A stretch of DNA of 64,000 nt from Flavobacterium anhuiense (GTDB lineage Bacteria; Bacteroidota; Bacteroidia; Flavobacteriales; Flavobacteriaceae), in contig NZ_JUIV01000001.1 in NCBI RefSeq assembly GCF_004151235.1, positions 310,001 to 374,000 of the forward strand. The letters are read 5' to 3'. The notes beneath the pieces are model-generated. The model was not told the origin of the DNA. It ran no database searches and worked only from the letters and a program-made list of their open reading frames with translations. This document shows positions 16,477 through 25,733 of the stretch, one piece after another; position 1 is the stretch's first letter; every line of letters starts with the position of its first letter. A program made the position numbers and the translations under genes.

Positions 16477-19473
16477 TTATTTCATAATTGCATCTTGAAT
16501 GATTTGTTGAATTTTTTCTCGGATTTTTCCTTTTGCTAATTTATTTTCGTCATTTACTACTTCTGGATAGGTTCTGTTGGATAAGAATACGTACACAATT
16601 TCGGTTTCTGGATCTGCCCACGCCATGTTTCCTGTAAAACCTGTGTGACCGAAACTTGATTCAGAAACACAATCGCAAGTTGGTCCGCCTTTGTGTACTC
16701 TTTTGTCAAATCCTAAACCTCTTAGAACGCCTTGATTTTTGTAGTAGCAAGTATTAAAAGCATCAAAAGTTTGTGGAGAAAAATATTGAATGCCGCCGTA
16801 ATTTCCTTTTTGTAAAAACAGCTGCATCATTTTGGCAACATCCATCGCATTAGAAAAAATTCCCGCGTGACCAGCTACTCCGCCTTCCATAGCTGCGGCC
16901 ATGTCGTGTACATAACCTTGAATTACCTGATGTCTGAAATAGTTATCAATTTCAGTTGGGGCAATATTGCTCTTGTCAAATCTGTCCAACGGATTATAAA
17001 GCGTATTGGTCATTCCTAATGTGCTGTAGAAATTTTCTTTGCTCAGTTCTTCCAGTTTTTTATGTGTTTTTCTTTCTAAATATTCTTTTAAAATGATAAA
17101 AGTAAAGTCGCTGTATTTGTATTCTTTTTTTAGCGCTACAGGACTTTCTGCAATGATTTTCATAATGGTATCATGATAATCGTTTCGAATGTAAAGGTTC
17201 TCAGCAACTTTTGTTGTAAAACCGGTTTCGGCTACTTTACGATAATATTTTTCAGAAGGCTGATTATTGCTGTCTAAAGTTGCTTTGTAAAACGGAATCC
17301 ACGCTTGAAGTCCTGCAAAATGATTTAGCAGATCTTTGAAAGTGATGTTTTCTTTGTTGGTTTTAGCAAAGAGTGGCAACATATCTTTCAGTTTGGTATC
17401 TAGCTCTACTTTGTTTTTATCGTACAATTGCATGACATTGGGTAATGTCGAAATCATTTTTGAAATCGAAGCAACATCATATAAATCGGTATCAGTGACT
17501 TTTTTTCCATTATCATAAGTCTGCGCTCCGTAAGATTTCTGAAAAATTACATTTCCTTTTCTAGCAACCAAAACCTGCATTCCTGGAGTCATTTTTCCGT
17601 CAATTGCTTTTTGTGCTACGGCGTCAATTTTTGATAAAATTGCCGGATTCATTCCTGCATTTTCTGGAGCTGTAAAGGCCAGACGATTTAGTTTTTCTGT
17701 AGTTAAACCATCATTGACATGGAAAGCATCATTTATAGAAACAGGCAATTTCCCTTTAGCTTCGATTGCTCCAAAAATTAATTCTGCCGAAACCACTTGA
17801 CTGATGTCAGAGTTCTGGTAAGAAACTACTAATCCTTCGATATCATCAAAATTTGAAATGGATAGAAGCGAATATGGTTTTGCAAAAATGTCTAAAATTA
17901 CTTTGTTGTGTTTGGCAATTTCCTTCAGCCAAAGCATTTCTTGCAGGGTAAATTCTTGTTTTTCCCAAGCTTTATTTACTTTGTGATAACTGATAATAAC
18001 CTTGTCAAACTTTTTCAATTCTTTGTTCAGACTGTCAAGATTGGTGTCTTTAACTTCTGTGATTTCGGTATATTTTTTAAGCGTAGAAATAAATGTGCTG
18101 TTGGTATCTTCACCCAGTTTTATGTAGGCAATTTTTTCACTTAAATCTTTTATCGGAAGAATTTCTTTTTCGTTTTTTAGAACTGTAATTGCATTTTCAT
18201 ACAATTTATAATGCAAAGCATCATTTTGCGTTGGATTTAAATCATTGTATAAATTGTTTAAATCAATCGGCTTGTATTTGTTTAGTCCCGCTTTGTATTT
18301 AAAATCAAGAATTTTTTTAACAGAATGTGCTAATCTTTCTTCAGTAATCACTTTTTCGTTGTACGCTGCTTCCAATTTCTGAAACGCAACTGGTACATTT
18401 TCTGGACAAAGTAAAATATCATTTCCAGCCAAAATAACTGCGATTTCCAAATCTCCAGGACCTTTAAAATTGGCTGCGCCTTTCATCGCCAGACCATCCG
18501 TAAAAATCAATCCGTTGAAACCTAATTCTTTTTGAAGCAGATTGGTCACCACATTATAAGAAGCCGAAGATGGACAGTTTGGCTGTGATTCTAAACTCGG
18601 AATATTAAGATGCGCTACCATTACAGAAGCCAAACCTTCATCGAATAATTTTTTGTACGGATATAATTCGACTAATTCTATACGATCTTTAGAAAAATTA
18701 ACGGTAGGCAAGGCGTGGTGCGAATCGGTTGAGGTGTCTCCGTGTCCCGGAAAATGTTTTCCTGTGCAGAAAACGCCATTTCCTTGAATTCCTTTCATTA
18801 AAGCAATCGCTTTTTCGCTCACATTAACTTTATCTTCACCAAAAGAACGGTTTCCGATAATTGGATTTTTAGGATTGGTATTAATATCCAAAACAGGTGC
18901 AAAATTAAAATGAACGCCGATTCGCTTGTTTTCGGCTGCCATATTTCTTCCCACATTTTCAATTAAATTTAAATCCTGAATCGCACCTAAAGTCATATTC
19001 CACGGATAACGGTATGTTGAGTCTAAACGCATTGCCAATCCCCATTCGGCATCGATTCCGATCATCAAAGGAACTTTTGCTTTTGATTGGTATAAGTTTG
19101 TTAATTTCGCTTGACGAACTGGTCCGCCTTGAAAGAAAATAACGTTTCCTATTTTATAATCTTCAATCAGTTTACTAATCTGATTAACGTGTACAGAATC
19201 TTTGTTGGAATAAGCCGAAACCATAAACAATTGCCCAATTTTTTCCTGCACAGTCATTTTGTTATAAATGCTGTCAACCCAAGCCGTTTCTTGATCAGAA
19301 TCTTTGAAAAAAGTCTTTTTCTCTGAAGTATTTTTTGGTACGTAAACAACATTGTCTTTTAAAGGAATATCCTTTTTGTCATCTGTTGCTCCATTATTTT
19401 TTTTGGATGCGCAATTGGTAATTAAAAATATAAAAGCGGCGTATAAACTAATTTTTATGAATGGATTTTTCAT
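16477..19473 (-). CDS. nagZ: Lipoprotein fusion of GH3 beta-N-acetylglucosaminidase (NagZ-like) and a beta-lactamase-family hydrolase
   Basis: An open frame runs from 19533, but the ATG at 19473 begins a lipoprotein signal (lipobox LITNC, cysteine 21), giving 998 residues. The N-terminal half is GH3/NagZ: KHFPGHGDTSTDSH at about 239-252 carries the NagZ-type catalytic Asp-His pair, and the nucleophile is D326 in IFTDGLAMKGA. From about 600 a class C beta-lactamase-like domain follows, with SxxK = SISK (about 668-671), YSD and a C-terminal FGHTGFTG. In Bacillus the equivalents YbbD (NagZ) and YbbE are separate neighbours of namZ and murQ; here they are joined. The enzyme should remove GlcNAc from peptidoglycan fragments outside the inner membrane, while the second domain may cleave peptide or ester bonds. 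Confidence 0.9.
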   Translation of the reverse strand: MKNPFIKISLYAAFIFLITNCASKKNNGATDDKKDIPLKDNVVYVPKNTSEKKTFFKDSDQETAWVDSIYNKMTVQEKIGQLFMVSAYSNKDSVHVNQISKLIEDYKIGNVIFFQGGPVRQAKLTNLYQSKAKVPLMIGIDAEWGLAMRLDSTYRYPWNMTLGAIQDLNLIENVGRNMAAENKRIGVHFNFAPVLDINTNPKNPIIGNRSFGEDKVNVSEKAIALMKGIQGNGVFCTGKHFPGHGDTSTDSHHALPTVNFSKDRIELVELYPYKKLFDEGLASVMVAHLNIPSLESQPNCPSSASYNVVTNLLQKELGFNGLIFTDGLAMKGAANFKGPGDLEIAVILAGNDILLCPENVPVAFQKLEAAYNEKVITEERLAHSVKKILDFKYKAGLNKYKPIDLNNLYNDLNPTQNDALHYKLYENAITVLKNEKEILPIKDLSEKIAYIKLGEDTNSTFISTLKKYTEITEVKDTNLDSLNKELKKFDKVIISYHKVNKAWEKQEFTLQEMLWLKEIAKHNKVILDIFAKPYSLLSISNFDDIEGLVVSYQNSDISQVVSAELIFGAIEAKGKLPVSINDAFHVNDGLTTEKLNRLAFTAPENAGMNPAILSKIDAVAQKAIDGKMTPGMQVLVARKGNVIFQKSYGAQTYDNGKKVTDTDLYDVASISKMISTLPNVMQLYDKNKVELDTKLKDMLPLFAKTNKENITFKDLLNHFAGLQAWIPFYKATLDSNNQPSEKYYRKVAETGFTTKVAENLYIRNDYHDTIMKIIAESPVALKKEYKYSDFTFIILKEYLERKTHKKLEELSKENFYSTLGMTNTLYNPLDRFDKSNIAPTEIDNYFRHQVIQGYVHDMAAAMEGGVAGHAGIFSNAMDVAKMMQLFLQKGNYGGIQYFSPQTFDAFNTCYYKNQGVLRGLGFDKRVHKGGPTCDCVSESSFGHTGFTGNMAWADPETEIVYVFLSNRTYPEVVNDENKLAKGKIREKIQQIIQDAIMK

Positions 19474-19547
19474 ATCATTTTTTTTAAGAATCAATTTGAA
19501 TTTAATGCTCTTAGACTCAAATTGATTCATCAATAGTAATAACTGAA

Positions 19548-21056
19548 TTAGAAACTTATTTCTTTTTCACTGCGTGAACTGGTAATAAATAATCCTAAAT
19601 AAGTAATTAATCCGTTTAGTATAATTAATTCATTATCAAAAACATATACTGCAAATAAAACTTTAGAATACTCATTGATGAAATAGGTAAACAACGGTGA
19701 AAGCAAACAGATAAACGGAACCAGTTTGTCATTTACATGTCTTGATTTTTGAAACAAACCAAAAGCGTATAATCCTAATAATGGTCCGTAAGTGTATGAA
19801 GCAACTTTAAAGATCATTCCTACTACCGAACTGTCATTGATGGAGTTAAAAATTAGGATGATAAAAAAGACTAAAACTGAAAAACTGACATGAACTAAAT
19901 GTCTAATTTTTACGGTGTTTTTCTTATGGCTGTTTTCTGCTTTGTCCATTCCTAAAAAGTCAACACAAAAAGAAGTTGTTAAGGCTGTTAGGGCAGAATC
20001 TGTGGTTGCAAAAGTTGCAGCAATAATTCCTAGTAAAAATACAATTGCAGGAACAAGCGCTAAGTGATTTAAGGCAATTTCAGGAAAAAGTAAATCGGTT
20101 CTTGGTTTTCCTGTAACTAAATCGGTTGGAACAGCAATTCCGTTTTTGTTTGCATAAATATATAATAAGGCTCCAACGCTCAAAAAGAAAATATTGATGA
20201 TGACAAATATTCCTGTAAAAGTGAACATGTTTTTTTGCGCTTCACCAATGTTTTTACAGCTTAGGTTCTTTTGCATTAAATCTTGATCAAGACCCGTCAT
20301 GGCAATGGTTACGAACATTCCGCCAAGGATTTGTTTTACAAAATGGAATTTACTTCCCATGAAATCATCAAAGAAAAAAATCTTAGAATAATTGCTGTTT
20401 TTTACTTCTTCAAATGCGCTGATGGCACCTAAATCCATTCGGTCGCAGATGAAATAAATGGTTAGGAAAACAGAAGTTACTAGAAAGAAAGTCTGTAAAG
20501 TATCGGTAATAATAATCGTTTTCAATCCGCCTCTATAAGTGTAAGAGAAGATTAGCAACAGCGAAATTAAAACAGTAAACGCAAAAGGAATATGATAAAA
20601 ATCGAACACAAAACGCTGTAAAACAATTACAACCAAATACAATCTGAAAGCAGAACTTATTGTACGGCTGATTAAGAAAATAGAAGCTGCTGTTTTATAG
20701 CTGAAAAAGCCCATTCTTTGCTCAATGTATCCATAAATCGAAGTCAAATTCATTCGATAATATAGAGGCAGTAAAAGCTTTGTAATGACAATAAATCCAA
20801 GTGCATTCCCCAAAACAAACTGAAAATACTTAAATTGTTCACCGCTTGGTGCTCCAACTTCTCCAGGAACAGAAATAAAGGTTACTCCAGAAAGAGCCGT
20901 TCCAATCATTCCGAATGCCACTAAATACCATTTTGAATTTTTATTGGCTGTAAAAAATGCTTCATTTCCGCTGTCTTTCTTACTGACTCTGTGGGATATA
21001 TAGAATAATGTTCCGAAATAAATGATAATAAGGAGAAGGATGGTACTTGGTGTCAT
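19548..21056 (-). CDS. Sodium:solute symporter (SSS family), probable MurNAc/amino-sugar importer
   Basis: This 502-residue protein has about 13 hydrophobic segments and SSS family hallmarks, including NSKWYLVAFGMIGTALSGVTFISVPG near the N terminus, the FSYTYRGGLKTIIITDTLQ segment, and ATFATTDSALTALTTSFCVDFLG in the region of the conserved sodium site. It lies between murQ and the NagZ fusion gene. The locus has no PTS permease (MurP), so this protein is the obvious inner-membrane importer for MurNAc or a GlcNAc-MurNAc product, as proposed for the symporter (MurT) of Tannerella. Substrate assignment is by context only. Confidence 0.83.
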   Translation of the reverse strand: MTPSTILLLIIIYFGTLFYISHRVSKKDSGNEAFFTANKNSKWYLVAFGMIGTALSGVTFISVPGEVGAPSGEQFKYFQFVLGNALGFIVITKLLLPLYYRMNLTSIYGYIEQRMGFFSYKTAASIFLISRTISSAFRLYLVVIVLQRFVFDFYHIPFAFTVLISLLLIFSYTYRGGLKTIIITDTLQTFFLVTSVFLTIYFICDRMDLGAISAFEEVKNSNYSKIFFFDDFMGSKFHFVKQILGGMFVTIAMTGLDQDLMQKNLSCKNIGEAQKNMFTFTGIFVIINIFFLSVGALLYIYANKNGIAVPTDLVTGKPRTDLLFPEIALNHLALVPAIVFLLGIIAATFATTDSALTALTTSFCVDFLGMDKAENSHKKNTVKIRHLVHVSFSVLVFFIILIFNSINDSSVVGMIFKVASYTYGPLLGLYAFGLFQKSRHVNDKLVPFICLLSPLFTYFINEYSKVLFAVYVFDNELIILNGLITYLGLFITSSRSEKEISF

Positions 21057-21117
21057 TTTATAGTTTTGGTGATTTTTGGTTTTTATAAATTATTTAAAGC
21101 CATTGGCTGCAATTATT

Positions 21118-21257
21118 TTAACACATAGAAACATAGTTTTTCAAAATTTTAAAAAGCCGTTTCACTAATTCTAAGTAAACATAGGCTAACCTATGTGTGG
21201 AAACTAGTTTCTTTTATTTCCTTTTTTTACACAAAAATCTATGTTTCTATGTGTTAA
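21118..21257. repeat. 140-bp element with perfect 19-bp terminal inverted repeats
   Basis: TTAACACATAGAAACATAG (21118-21136) is exactly inverted at 21239-21257. The inside contains further partial repeats (ACATAGGCTAACCTATGTG near 21180-21200). There is no coding potential. It fills most of the 338-bp gap between murQ and the symporter gene. A diverged relative lies in the next gap upstream (22322-22490). It may be a MITE or a long transcript-processing hairpin. Confidence 0.75.
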
Positions 21258-21281
21258 ATAACAAAAAACTATTTCTTAATT

Positions 21282-21314
21282 AGACCTAACAGTTTTTTAA
21301 AACCAGTTAGGTCT
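21282..21314 (-). terminator. Hairpin downstream of murQ
   Basis: AGACCTAAC (21282-21290) pairs with GTTAGGTCT (21306-21314), with partly paired T/A tracts between. It belongs to a hairpin family (CCTAACAGGTTTT...) found at four other gene ends in the window. On the minus strand it follows murQ by about 80 bp and would reduce read-through into the symporter gene. Confidence 0.55.
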
Positions 21315-21394
21315 TCGTTAAAAACTCCAAAAAATGAATTTATTCAGCTTTTGAATTTGTATAAATCTATAAAAAGATTTTGATAGTGTGGTTT

Positions 21395-22222
21395 TTAGTT
21401 TTCCTGATTTTTGCTGTGAGCCAATAGAACAGCTCTTACGCTTTTATGTTTATGCAATAATTCTTCGGCAACTTCATATTCAATAGCAAGTTCTTCCATA
21501 ATCATCTTGATGCCGCGTTTTACCAATTTTTCGTTAGACAATTGCATGTCAACCATTTTGTTGCCTTTTACTTTTCCTAACTTGATCATTACCGAGGTAG
21601 AAATCATGTTCAAGGTTAGTTTTTGAGCTGTTCCTGCTTTCATTCTCGTACTTCCTGTTAAAAATTCAGGCCCCACGATCAATTCAATCGGGTAATCAGC
21701 TTCTTGAGCGATAAGTCCGTTACTGATACAAGAAATACTTCCTGTTTTAATATTGTGTTCTTTAGCTTTTTTAAGTGCTCCTAAAACATATGGCGTGTTT
21801 CCAGAAGCAGCAATTCCGATGATCATATCTAAACTAGAAATTTCGAATTTGGCTAAATCTTTCCATGCTTGTTCCGTATCATCTTCGGCATTTTCTACTG
21901 CTTTTCTGATTGCGGTGTCACCACCAGCAATAATTCCGATAATCATATCATGCGAAACACCAAAAGTTGGAGGACATTCCGATGCATCTAAAATTCCGAT
22001 TCTCCCAGAAGTTCCAGCTCCAATATAAAATAATCTTCCGCCCAATTGCATTTTTTTTACAATGGCTTTAACCAGTTTTTCTATTTTAGGAATTTGCTCT
22101 TCAATAATATGCGGAACTTTTTTGTCTTCTGTATTAATGTTTGTAAGAAGTTCTTTCACGCTCATTTGATCCAAGTCTTTGTACAAAGATTCTTGTTCAG
22201 TTTCAGGATTTTTATTTTTCAT
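21395..22222 (-). CDS. murQ: N-acetylmuramic acid 6-phosphate etherase
   Basis: MurQ cleaves the lactyl ether of MurNAc-6-P, giving GlcNAc-6-P and D-lactate. The open frame reaches 22339, but the extra N-terminal residues are low-complexity; the ATG at 22222 gives 275 residues, the normal MurQ length. The SIS-domain signature is clear: RLFYIGAGTSGRIGILDASE followed by CPPTFGV, then IGIAASGNTPYVLGALKKA and the C-terminal FLTGSTRMKAGTAQKLTLN. The glutamate in DASECPPTFG matches the family's catalytic position. The gene lies between namZ and the symporter gene. MurQ needs a phosphorylated substrate, and no MurNAc kinase is present in the window. Confidence 0.96.
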   Translation of the reverse strand: MKNKNPETEQESLYKDLDQMSVKELLTNINTEDKKVPHIIEEQIPKIEKLVKAIVKKMQLGGRLFYIGAGTSGRIGILDASECPPTFGVSHDMIIGIIAGGDTAIRKAVENAEDDTEQAWKDLAKFEISSLDMIIGIAASGNTPYVLGALKKAKEHNIKTGSISCISNGLIAQEADYPIELIVGPEFLTGSTRMKAGTAQKLTLNMISTSVMIKLGKVKGNKMVDMQLSNEKLVKRGIKMIMEELAIEYEVAEELLHKHKSVRAVLLAHSKNQEN

Positions 22223-22321
22223 TTTTCTTTTTTTTTGATTTTTGATCCTAAAATTTTTCAATTTCAGGATCTCTATTTTTACATTAATAGTTTGCTGTTT
22301 CTGTCTGGAATGGAATTTAAT

Positions 22322-22490
22322 TTTAAAACATAGAAACACAGGTTTGATTTTTATTTAAAAAGGTAACCAATCTTTAAAAAGAAAACCAAAGAGAACTACA
22401 TTTCTGCCATAGCAATATATATGTGTGTATGTTTATGCTAATGAAACGCTTTTTTGTAAGTCTATCAAAGTCTATGTTTCTATTGTTTAA
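22322..22490. repeat. Diverged relative of the 140-bp inverted-repeat element
   Basis: TTTTAAAACATAGAAACAC (22320-22338) is imperfectly inverted by CTATGTTTCTATTGTTTAAA near 22471-22491, the same end sequence as the 21118-21257 element. The 300-bp gap between namZ and murQ is mostly this element and has no gene. Confidence 0.55.
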
Positions 22491-22522
22491 AAATTAATTT
22501 TAAGGGAACTGAATTAGAAATG

Positions 22523-23725
22523 TTATTTATAAATCAGATATTTTGTTCGCATTTTTTTGAAAGCTTCTAGGTCTTTTTGCCAAGTCTTTCTGATCTCACT
22601 TTCAGAAACACCACTTTCTATTTGCTGCTGCAGTTTTTTTGTTCCTGCGAGTTTGGTAAAAAATCCGTTAAAGAATTTTGTCTTGTCGCTGGTATTCTGG
22701 TACGCTTTAATAAGCCATTTCAATTCTAATTGCTTCAATCTTGGATAAGCGGTCAAATCTTCACCAAAACATTCTTTTCCGTTGTATAAAGGATCTTTTG
22801 CTCCAAAATTGGGTTTTGGAGTAAAACTGAAATTCGTTTTAGTTAAATATGGCGAACCGTAGATTTGAAATTGTTTTTCAGTTCCGCGTCCCATACTCAC
22901 ATTTGTTCCTTCAAAAAGGCATAAACTGGCGTACAGATTTATAGATTGATCATTTGGTAAATTCGGAGACGGTTTTACCAATAAACTGTATGGCATTGTT
23001 CTACTGTAGTCTACACAAGGAATAACGGTCAGTTTACATTGAACGCCATCTTTAAGCCATTTTTCACCATTTACCATTTGCGCATATTCGCCAATTGTCA
23101 TTCCGTGCAGAAGCGGAATAGGGTGCATGCCGACAAAACTTGTAAATTCTTTTTCTAAAAGCGGTCCGTCTACGATAGAACCATTCGGATTTGGACGATC
23201 AAAAACAATAAGCGGAACGTTGTTTTCTGCACAAGCTTCCATTACATAATGTAAAGAAGAAATGTAGGTATAGAATCGTGCACCAACATCTTGCAGGTCA
23301 AAAATCATGACATCAATTCCAGATAACTGCGCTGGTTTTGGTTTTTTGTTATCACCGTAAAGTGAAATAATTGGCAAACCTGTTTTCGGATCTTTCCCGT
23401 CAACGATATGTTCGCCGGCATCGGCTGTTCCTCTAAATCCGTGTTCTGGAGCAAAAATGGTCTGAATAGCAATTTTTTTCTCCAGTAGGAAATCGACCAC
23501 ATGTGTTTTATTGGATAAAATTCCAGTTTGGTTGGTTACGATTCCAACTTTTTTATCTTTTAAAAGCGGTAAATATTTTTCGTAATTATCGGCTCCCGTT
23601 TTTATAACAGCGTTTTTGTTTTCTATTGAAATAACGGTTTTATTTGGCTGAATGACTGCCGAATATGACGTAGCATGAAACAGAAATGCTGTAACAAAAG
23701 CACTTTTTGCTATAAATTTTATCAT
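22523..23725 (-). CDS. namZ: Exo-beta-N-acetylmuramidase, NamZ/DUF1343 (GH171) family
   Basis: This 400-residue protein has an N-terminal signal peptide (MIKFIAKSAFVTAFLFHATS) and the DUF1343 core: KVGIVTNQTGILSNKTHVVD, IFAPEHGFRGTADAGE, MIFDLQDVGARFYTYISSL, IVFDRPNPNG and NLYASLCLFEGTNVSMGRGT. The Bacillus YbbC and Tannerella members of this family release terminal MurNAc from peptidoglycan glycan chains. The glutamate in APEHGFRG is a conserved active-site candidate. It is probably periplasmic. It lies downstream of susCD, behind a strong hairpin, and upstream of murQ. A decayed piece of a second copy is present at 41822-41934. Confidence 0.92.
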   Translation of the reverse strand: MIKFIAKSAFVTAFLFHATSYSAVIQPNKTVISIENKNAVIKTGADNYEKYLPLLKDKKVGIVTNQTGILSNKTHVVDFLLEKKIAIQTIFAPEHGFRGTADAGEHIVDGKDPKTGLPIISLYGDNKKPKPAQLSGIDVMIFDLQDVGARFYTYISSLHYVMEACAENNVPLIVFDRPNPNGSIVDGPLLEKEFTSFVGMHPIPLLHGMTIGEYAQMVNGEKWLKDGVQCKLTVIPCVDYSRTMPYSLLVKPSPNLPNDQSINLYASLCLFEGTNVSMGRGTEKQFQIYGSPYLTKTNFSFTPKPNFGAKDPLYNGKECFGEDLTAYPRLKQLELKWLIKAYQNTSDKTKFFNGFFTKLAGTKKLQQQIESGVSESEIRKTWQKDLEAFKKMRTKYLIYK

Positions 23726-23897
23726 TTTAATACAGTTATTAGTTAAAGACGAATTGGACTAATAAAATTAAGATTTTATCGGAGTATATGAATGTTTTAG
23801 GCAGATTTGGGGAATCTAAAAACTAACAAGATAACCTGCATGAATCAGGATTAATTTTTCTTTTTATTAGTCACAGTCTTTACAAAGAGTATTTAAA

Positions 23898-23936
23898 AAT
23901 ACTGCCTCCTAAAAGTCTCACGTAGGAGGCAGTATT
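23898..23936 (-). terminator. Terminator after susD
   Basis: A perfect 13-bp inverted repeat (AATACTGCCTCCT at 23898-23910 with 23924-23936) is followed on the minus strand by a short T/A run. It separates the susCD transcript from namZ and would make susCD more abundant than the downstream enzymes. Confidence 0.8.
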
Positions 23937-23966
23937 ATAAGATGTGGTTTTTCAGTGGTTACCGAA

Positions 23967-25700
23967 TTACCAACCTGGATTTTGTTTTAATTCTACACCT
24001 TCTGCAGCGTATAAATTGATATCATTTGTTGGTATAGCACTTAAGTAATTTTTTGGCGAAACAAATGTTCTTGCAACACCAGCAGCATAAGGAATTACAT
24101 ATCCTTCTGCGTTTACTTTTGTTTTAGAATTAGTTCCTATTAGATCCACTATTTTAGCTCCTAAAGCAACATCAGGATTAGCATTTGTGTCTAAATAATC
24201 TCCTTTTTTCCAACGCATTAGATCTTCTTTTCTCATGGTAGTCCAGCTCATAAACTCGATTCTGCGCTCACGACGAATCTCCCATATAATTGGATTAACA
24301 ATTCCTGAAATTTGTTCTAATGCTGCTGTTCTTTGCGGATCATCTATCTGTACGCCATTAGCAGATGCATTTACGCCATCTGTGGTCAAAGTTGCAATTC
24401 CAGCACGTGTGCGAACTTTATTAATAGATAAATTAAGATCTGCAGTAGTGATAGTTCCTAATTCTGCACAAGCTTCAGCATAGTTTAAATAAACTTCACT
24501 TAGTGTGAAAACTGGAGCGTCAATTTGATTTTGACCAATTGTGGTAACCTCTGTGCCTGTTGTAGCAGGATTGTTATATAACTGGAACACATAACCAGTA
24601 ATAGATGTCAGACCAGTATAAGGTTTATCAGAATAAGCATAATCTACATTGCTAAATGCTTTAGCAAATCGAGGGTCTCTGTTGGCAAAGGTATTGGCAA
24701 TAGTGTTATCGCCTAAATATTGAGTATTGCCAGCTTGTTTAATAGGTAGTCCATTAGTAGTTACATAACTTTGTGCTGCAAATTTTGTCAATCCGTTTTG
24801 AACAGTGGATGTATTAGTGTAAGCTTGGATTCCATTTCCTAAAACACCTTTTATGTATCTTTTTGTTAAGATTACTTCAGTATTTCCTAATAATTCGACA
24901 GAATTGTAAAGAGATTTCCAATCAGCGTTTAATTTGTAAGCGTTGTTATTCATTACGGCTAAAGAAGCTTCTTTTGCTTTCTGAAGATAAGCATTTCCAT
25001 TTTGCCCTCCATTGTATTTTCTGTAAGTGCCTTCACTTAAACACACTCGGCTTAATAGAGCATAAGCAGTAAATTTATTAACAGTAACATTGCTGTCATC
25101 AACGTTTAGTAACATCGGAATTGCTTCTTCCAAATCTTTAATTACATTGTCAATAACTTCTGCTCTTGATAAAGCTGGCTTATATACTTTAGCATCATTT
25201 TGAACTAAATATTCATCTGTATAAGGAACATCGCCAAACTGCTGTGCTAAACGGAAATAAGTATGCGCTCTAAAGAATTTAGCAACACCTATGTAGTGAT
25301 TTTTCTTTGTCTGATCCATTGGCACATTAGGTACTCTTGCAAGCATAAGATTGCAACGACGAACCAAAGTGTAGTATTCGTTCCAGTTTGCATTTGTTGC
25401 ATTTGGAGCCGTTGGAAAGTTTGTAAAAACGTTATTAGCTAGGTTGTCATCTATTAACCCTGTTCCTGAATGGAAGTAGAAGTCAGCTGTAGTACCTGCA
25501 TTATTTCCATAACCGTTAAAGGTATTGTAGTTCAACCAAGAGAATGTTTTTACGTTATTTTCTGAAGTCCAAAAATTGTCATCTGTAAAAACATCTTCAG
25601 GTGGTGTATCCAAAAAATCTGAACAGCTAACCGTTACACTTGCAATAGCAAATAAGGCAACTGTTAGTTTTATCCTAGAGTTTGTTATATATTTTCTCAT
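23967..25700 (-). CDS. SusD/RagB-family outer-membrane substrate-binding lipoprotein
   Basis: This 577-residue protein has a lipoprotein signal (lipobox VTVSC, then SDFLDTPPEDVFTDDNFW, the standard SusD N terminus). SusD-type TPR helices follow, with segments such as VAKFFRAHTYFRLAQQFGDVPY and RRIEFMSWTTMRKEDLMRW near the C terminus. It caps the SusC barrel at the cell surface and gives glycan specificity. The gene follows susC by 33 bp on the same strand. Next to namZ, murQ and nagZ its likely ligand is a peptidoglycan-derived glycan or muropeptide. Confidence 0.93.
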   Translation of the reverse strand: MRKYITNSRIKLTVALFAIASVTVSCSDFLDTPPEDVFTDDNFWTSENNVKTFSWLNYNTFNGYGNNAGTTADFYFHSGTGLIDDNLANNVFTNFPTAPNATNANWNEYYTLVRRCNLMLARVPNVPMDQTKKNHYIGVAKFFRAHTYFRLAQQFGDVPYTDEYLVQNDAKVYKPALSRAEVIDNVIKDLEEAIPMLLNVDDSNVTVNKFTAYALLSRVCLSEGTYRKYNGGQNGNAYLQKAKEASLAVMNNNAYKLNADWKSLYNSVELLGNTEVILTKRYIKGVLGNGIQAYTNTSTVQNGLTKFAAQSYVTTNGLPIKQAGNTQYLGDNTIANTFANRDPRFAKAFSNVDYAYSDKPYTGLTSITGYVFQLYNNPATTGTEVTTIGQNQIDAPVFTLSEVYLNYAEACAELGTITTADLNLSINKVRTRAGIATLTTDGVNASANGVQIDDPQRTAALEQISGIVNPIIWEIRRERRIEFMSWTTMRKEDLMRWKKGDYLDTNANPDVALGAKIVDLIGTNSKTKVNAEGYVIPYAAGVARTFVSPKNYLSAIPTNDINLYAAEGVELKQNPGW

Positions 25701-25733
25701 TTTGATTAATTTTTTAATTTTTAAATACCTTTT

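Noticed and set aside
21118-21257. Possible CRISPR or insertion sequence in the murQ-symporter gap
   Set aside because: Only one pair of inverted ends is present, with no regularly spaced direct repeats, no transposase and no cas genes. It is better described as a MITE-like element.
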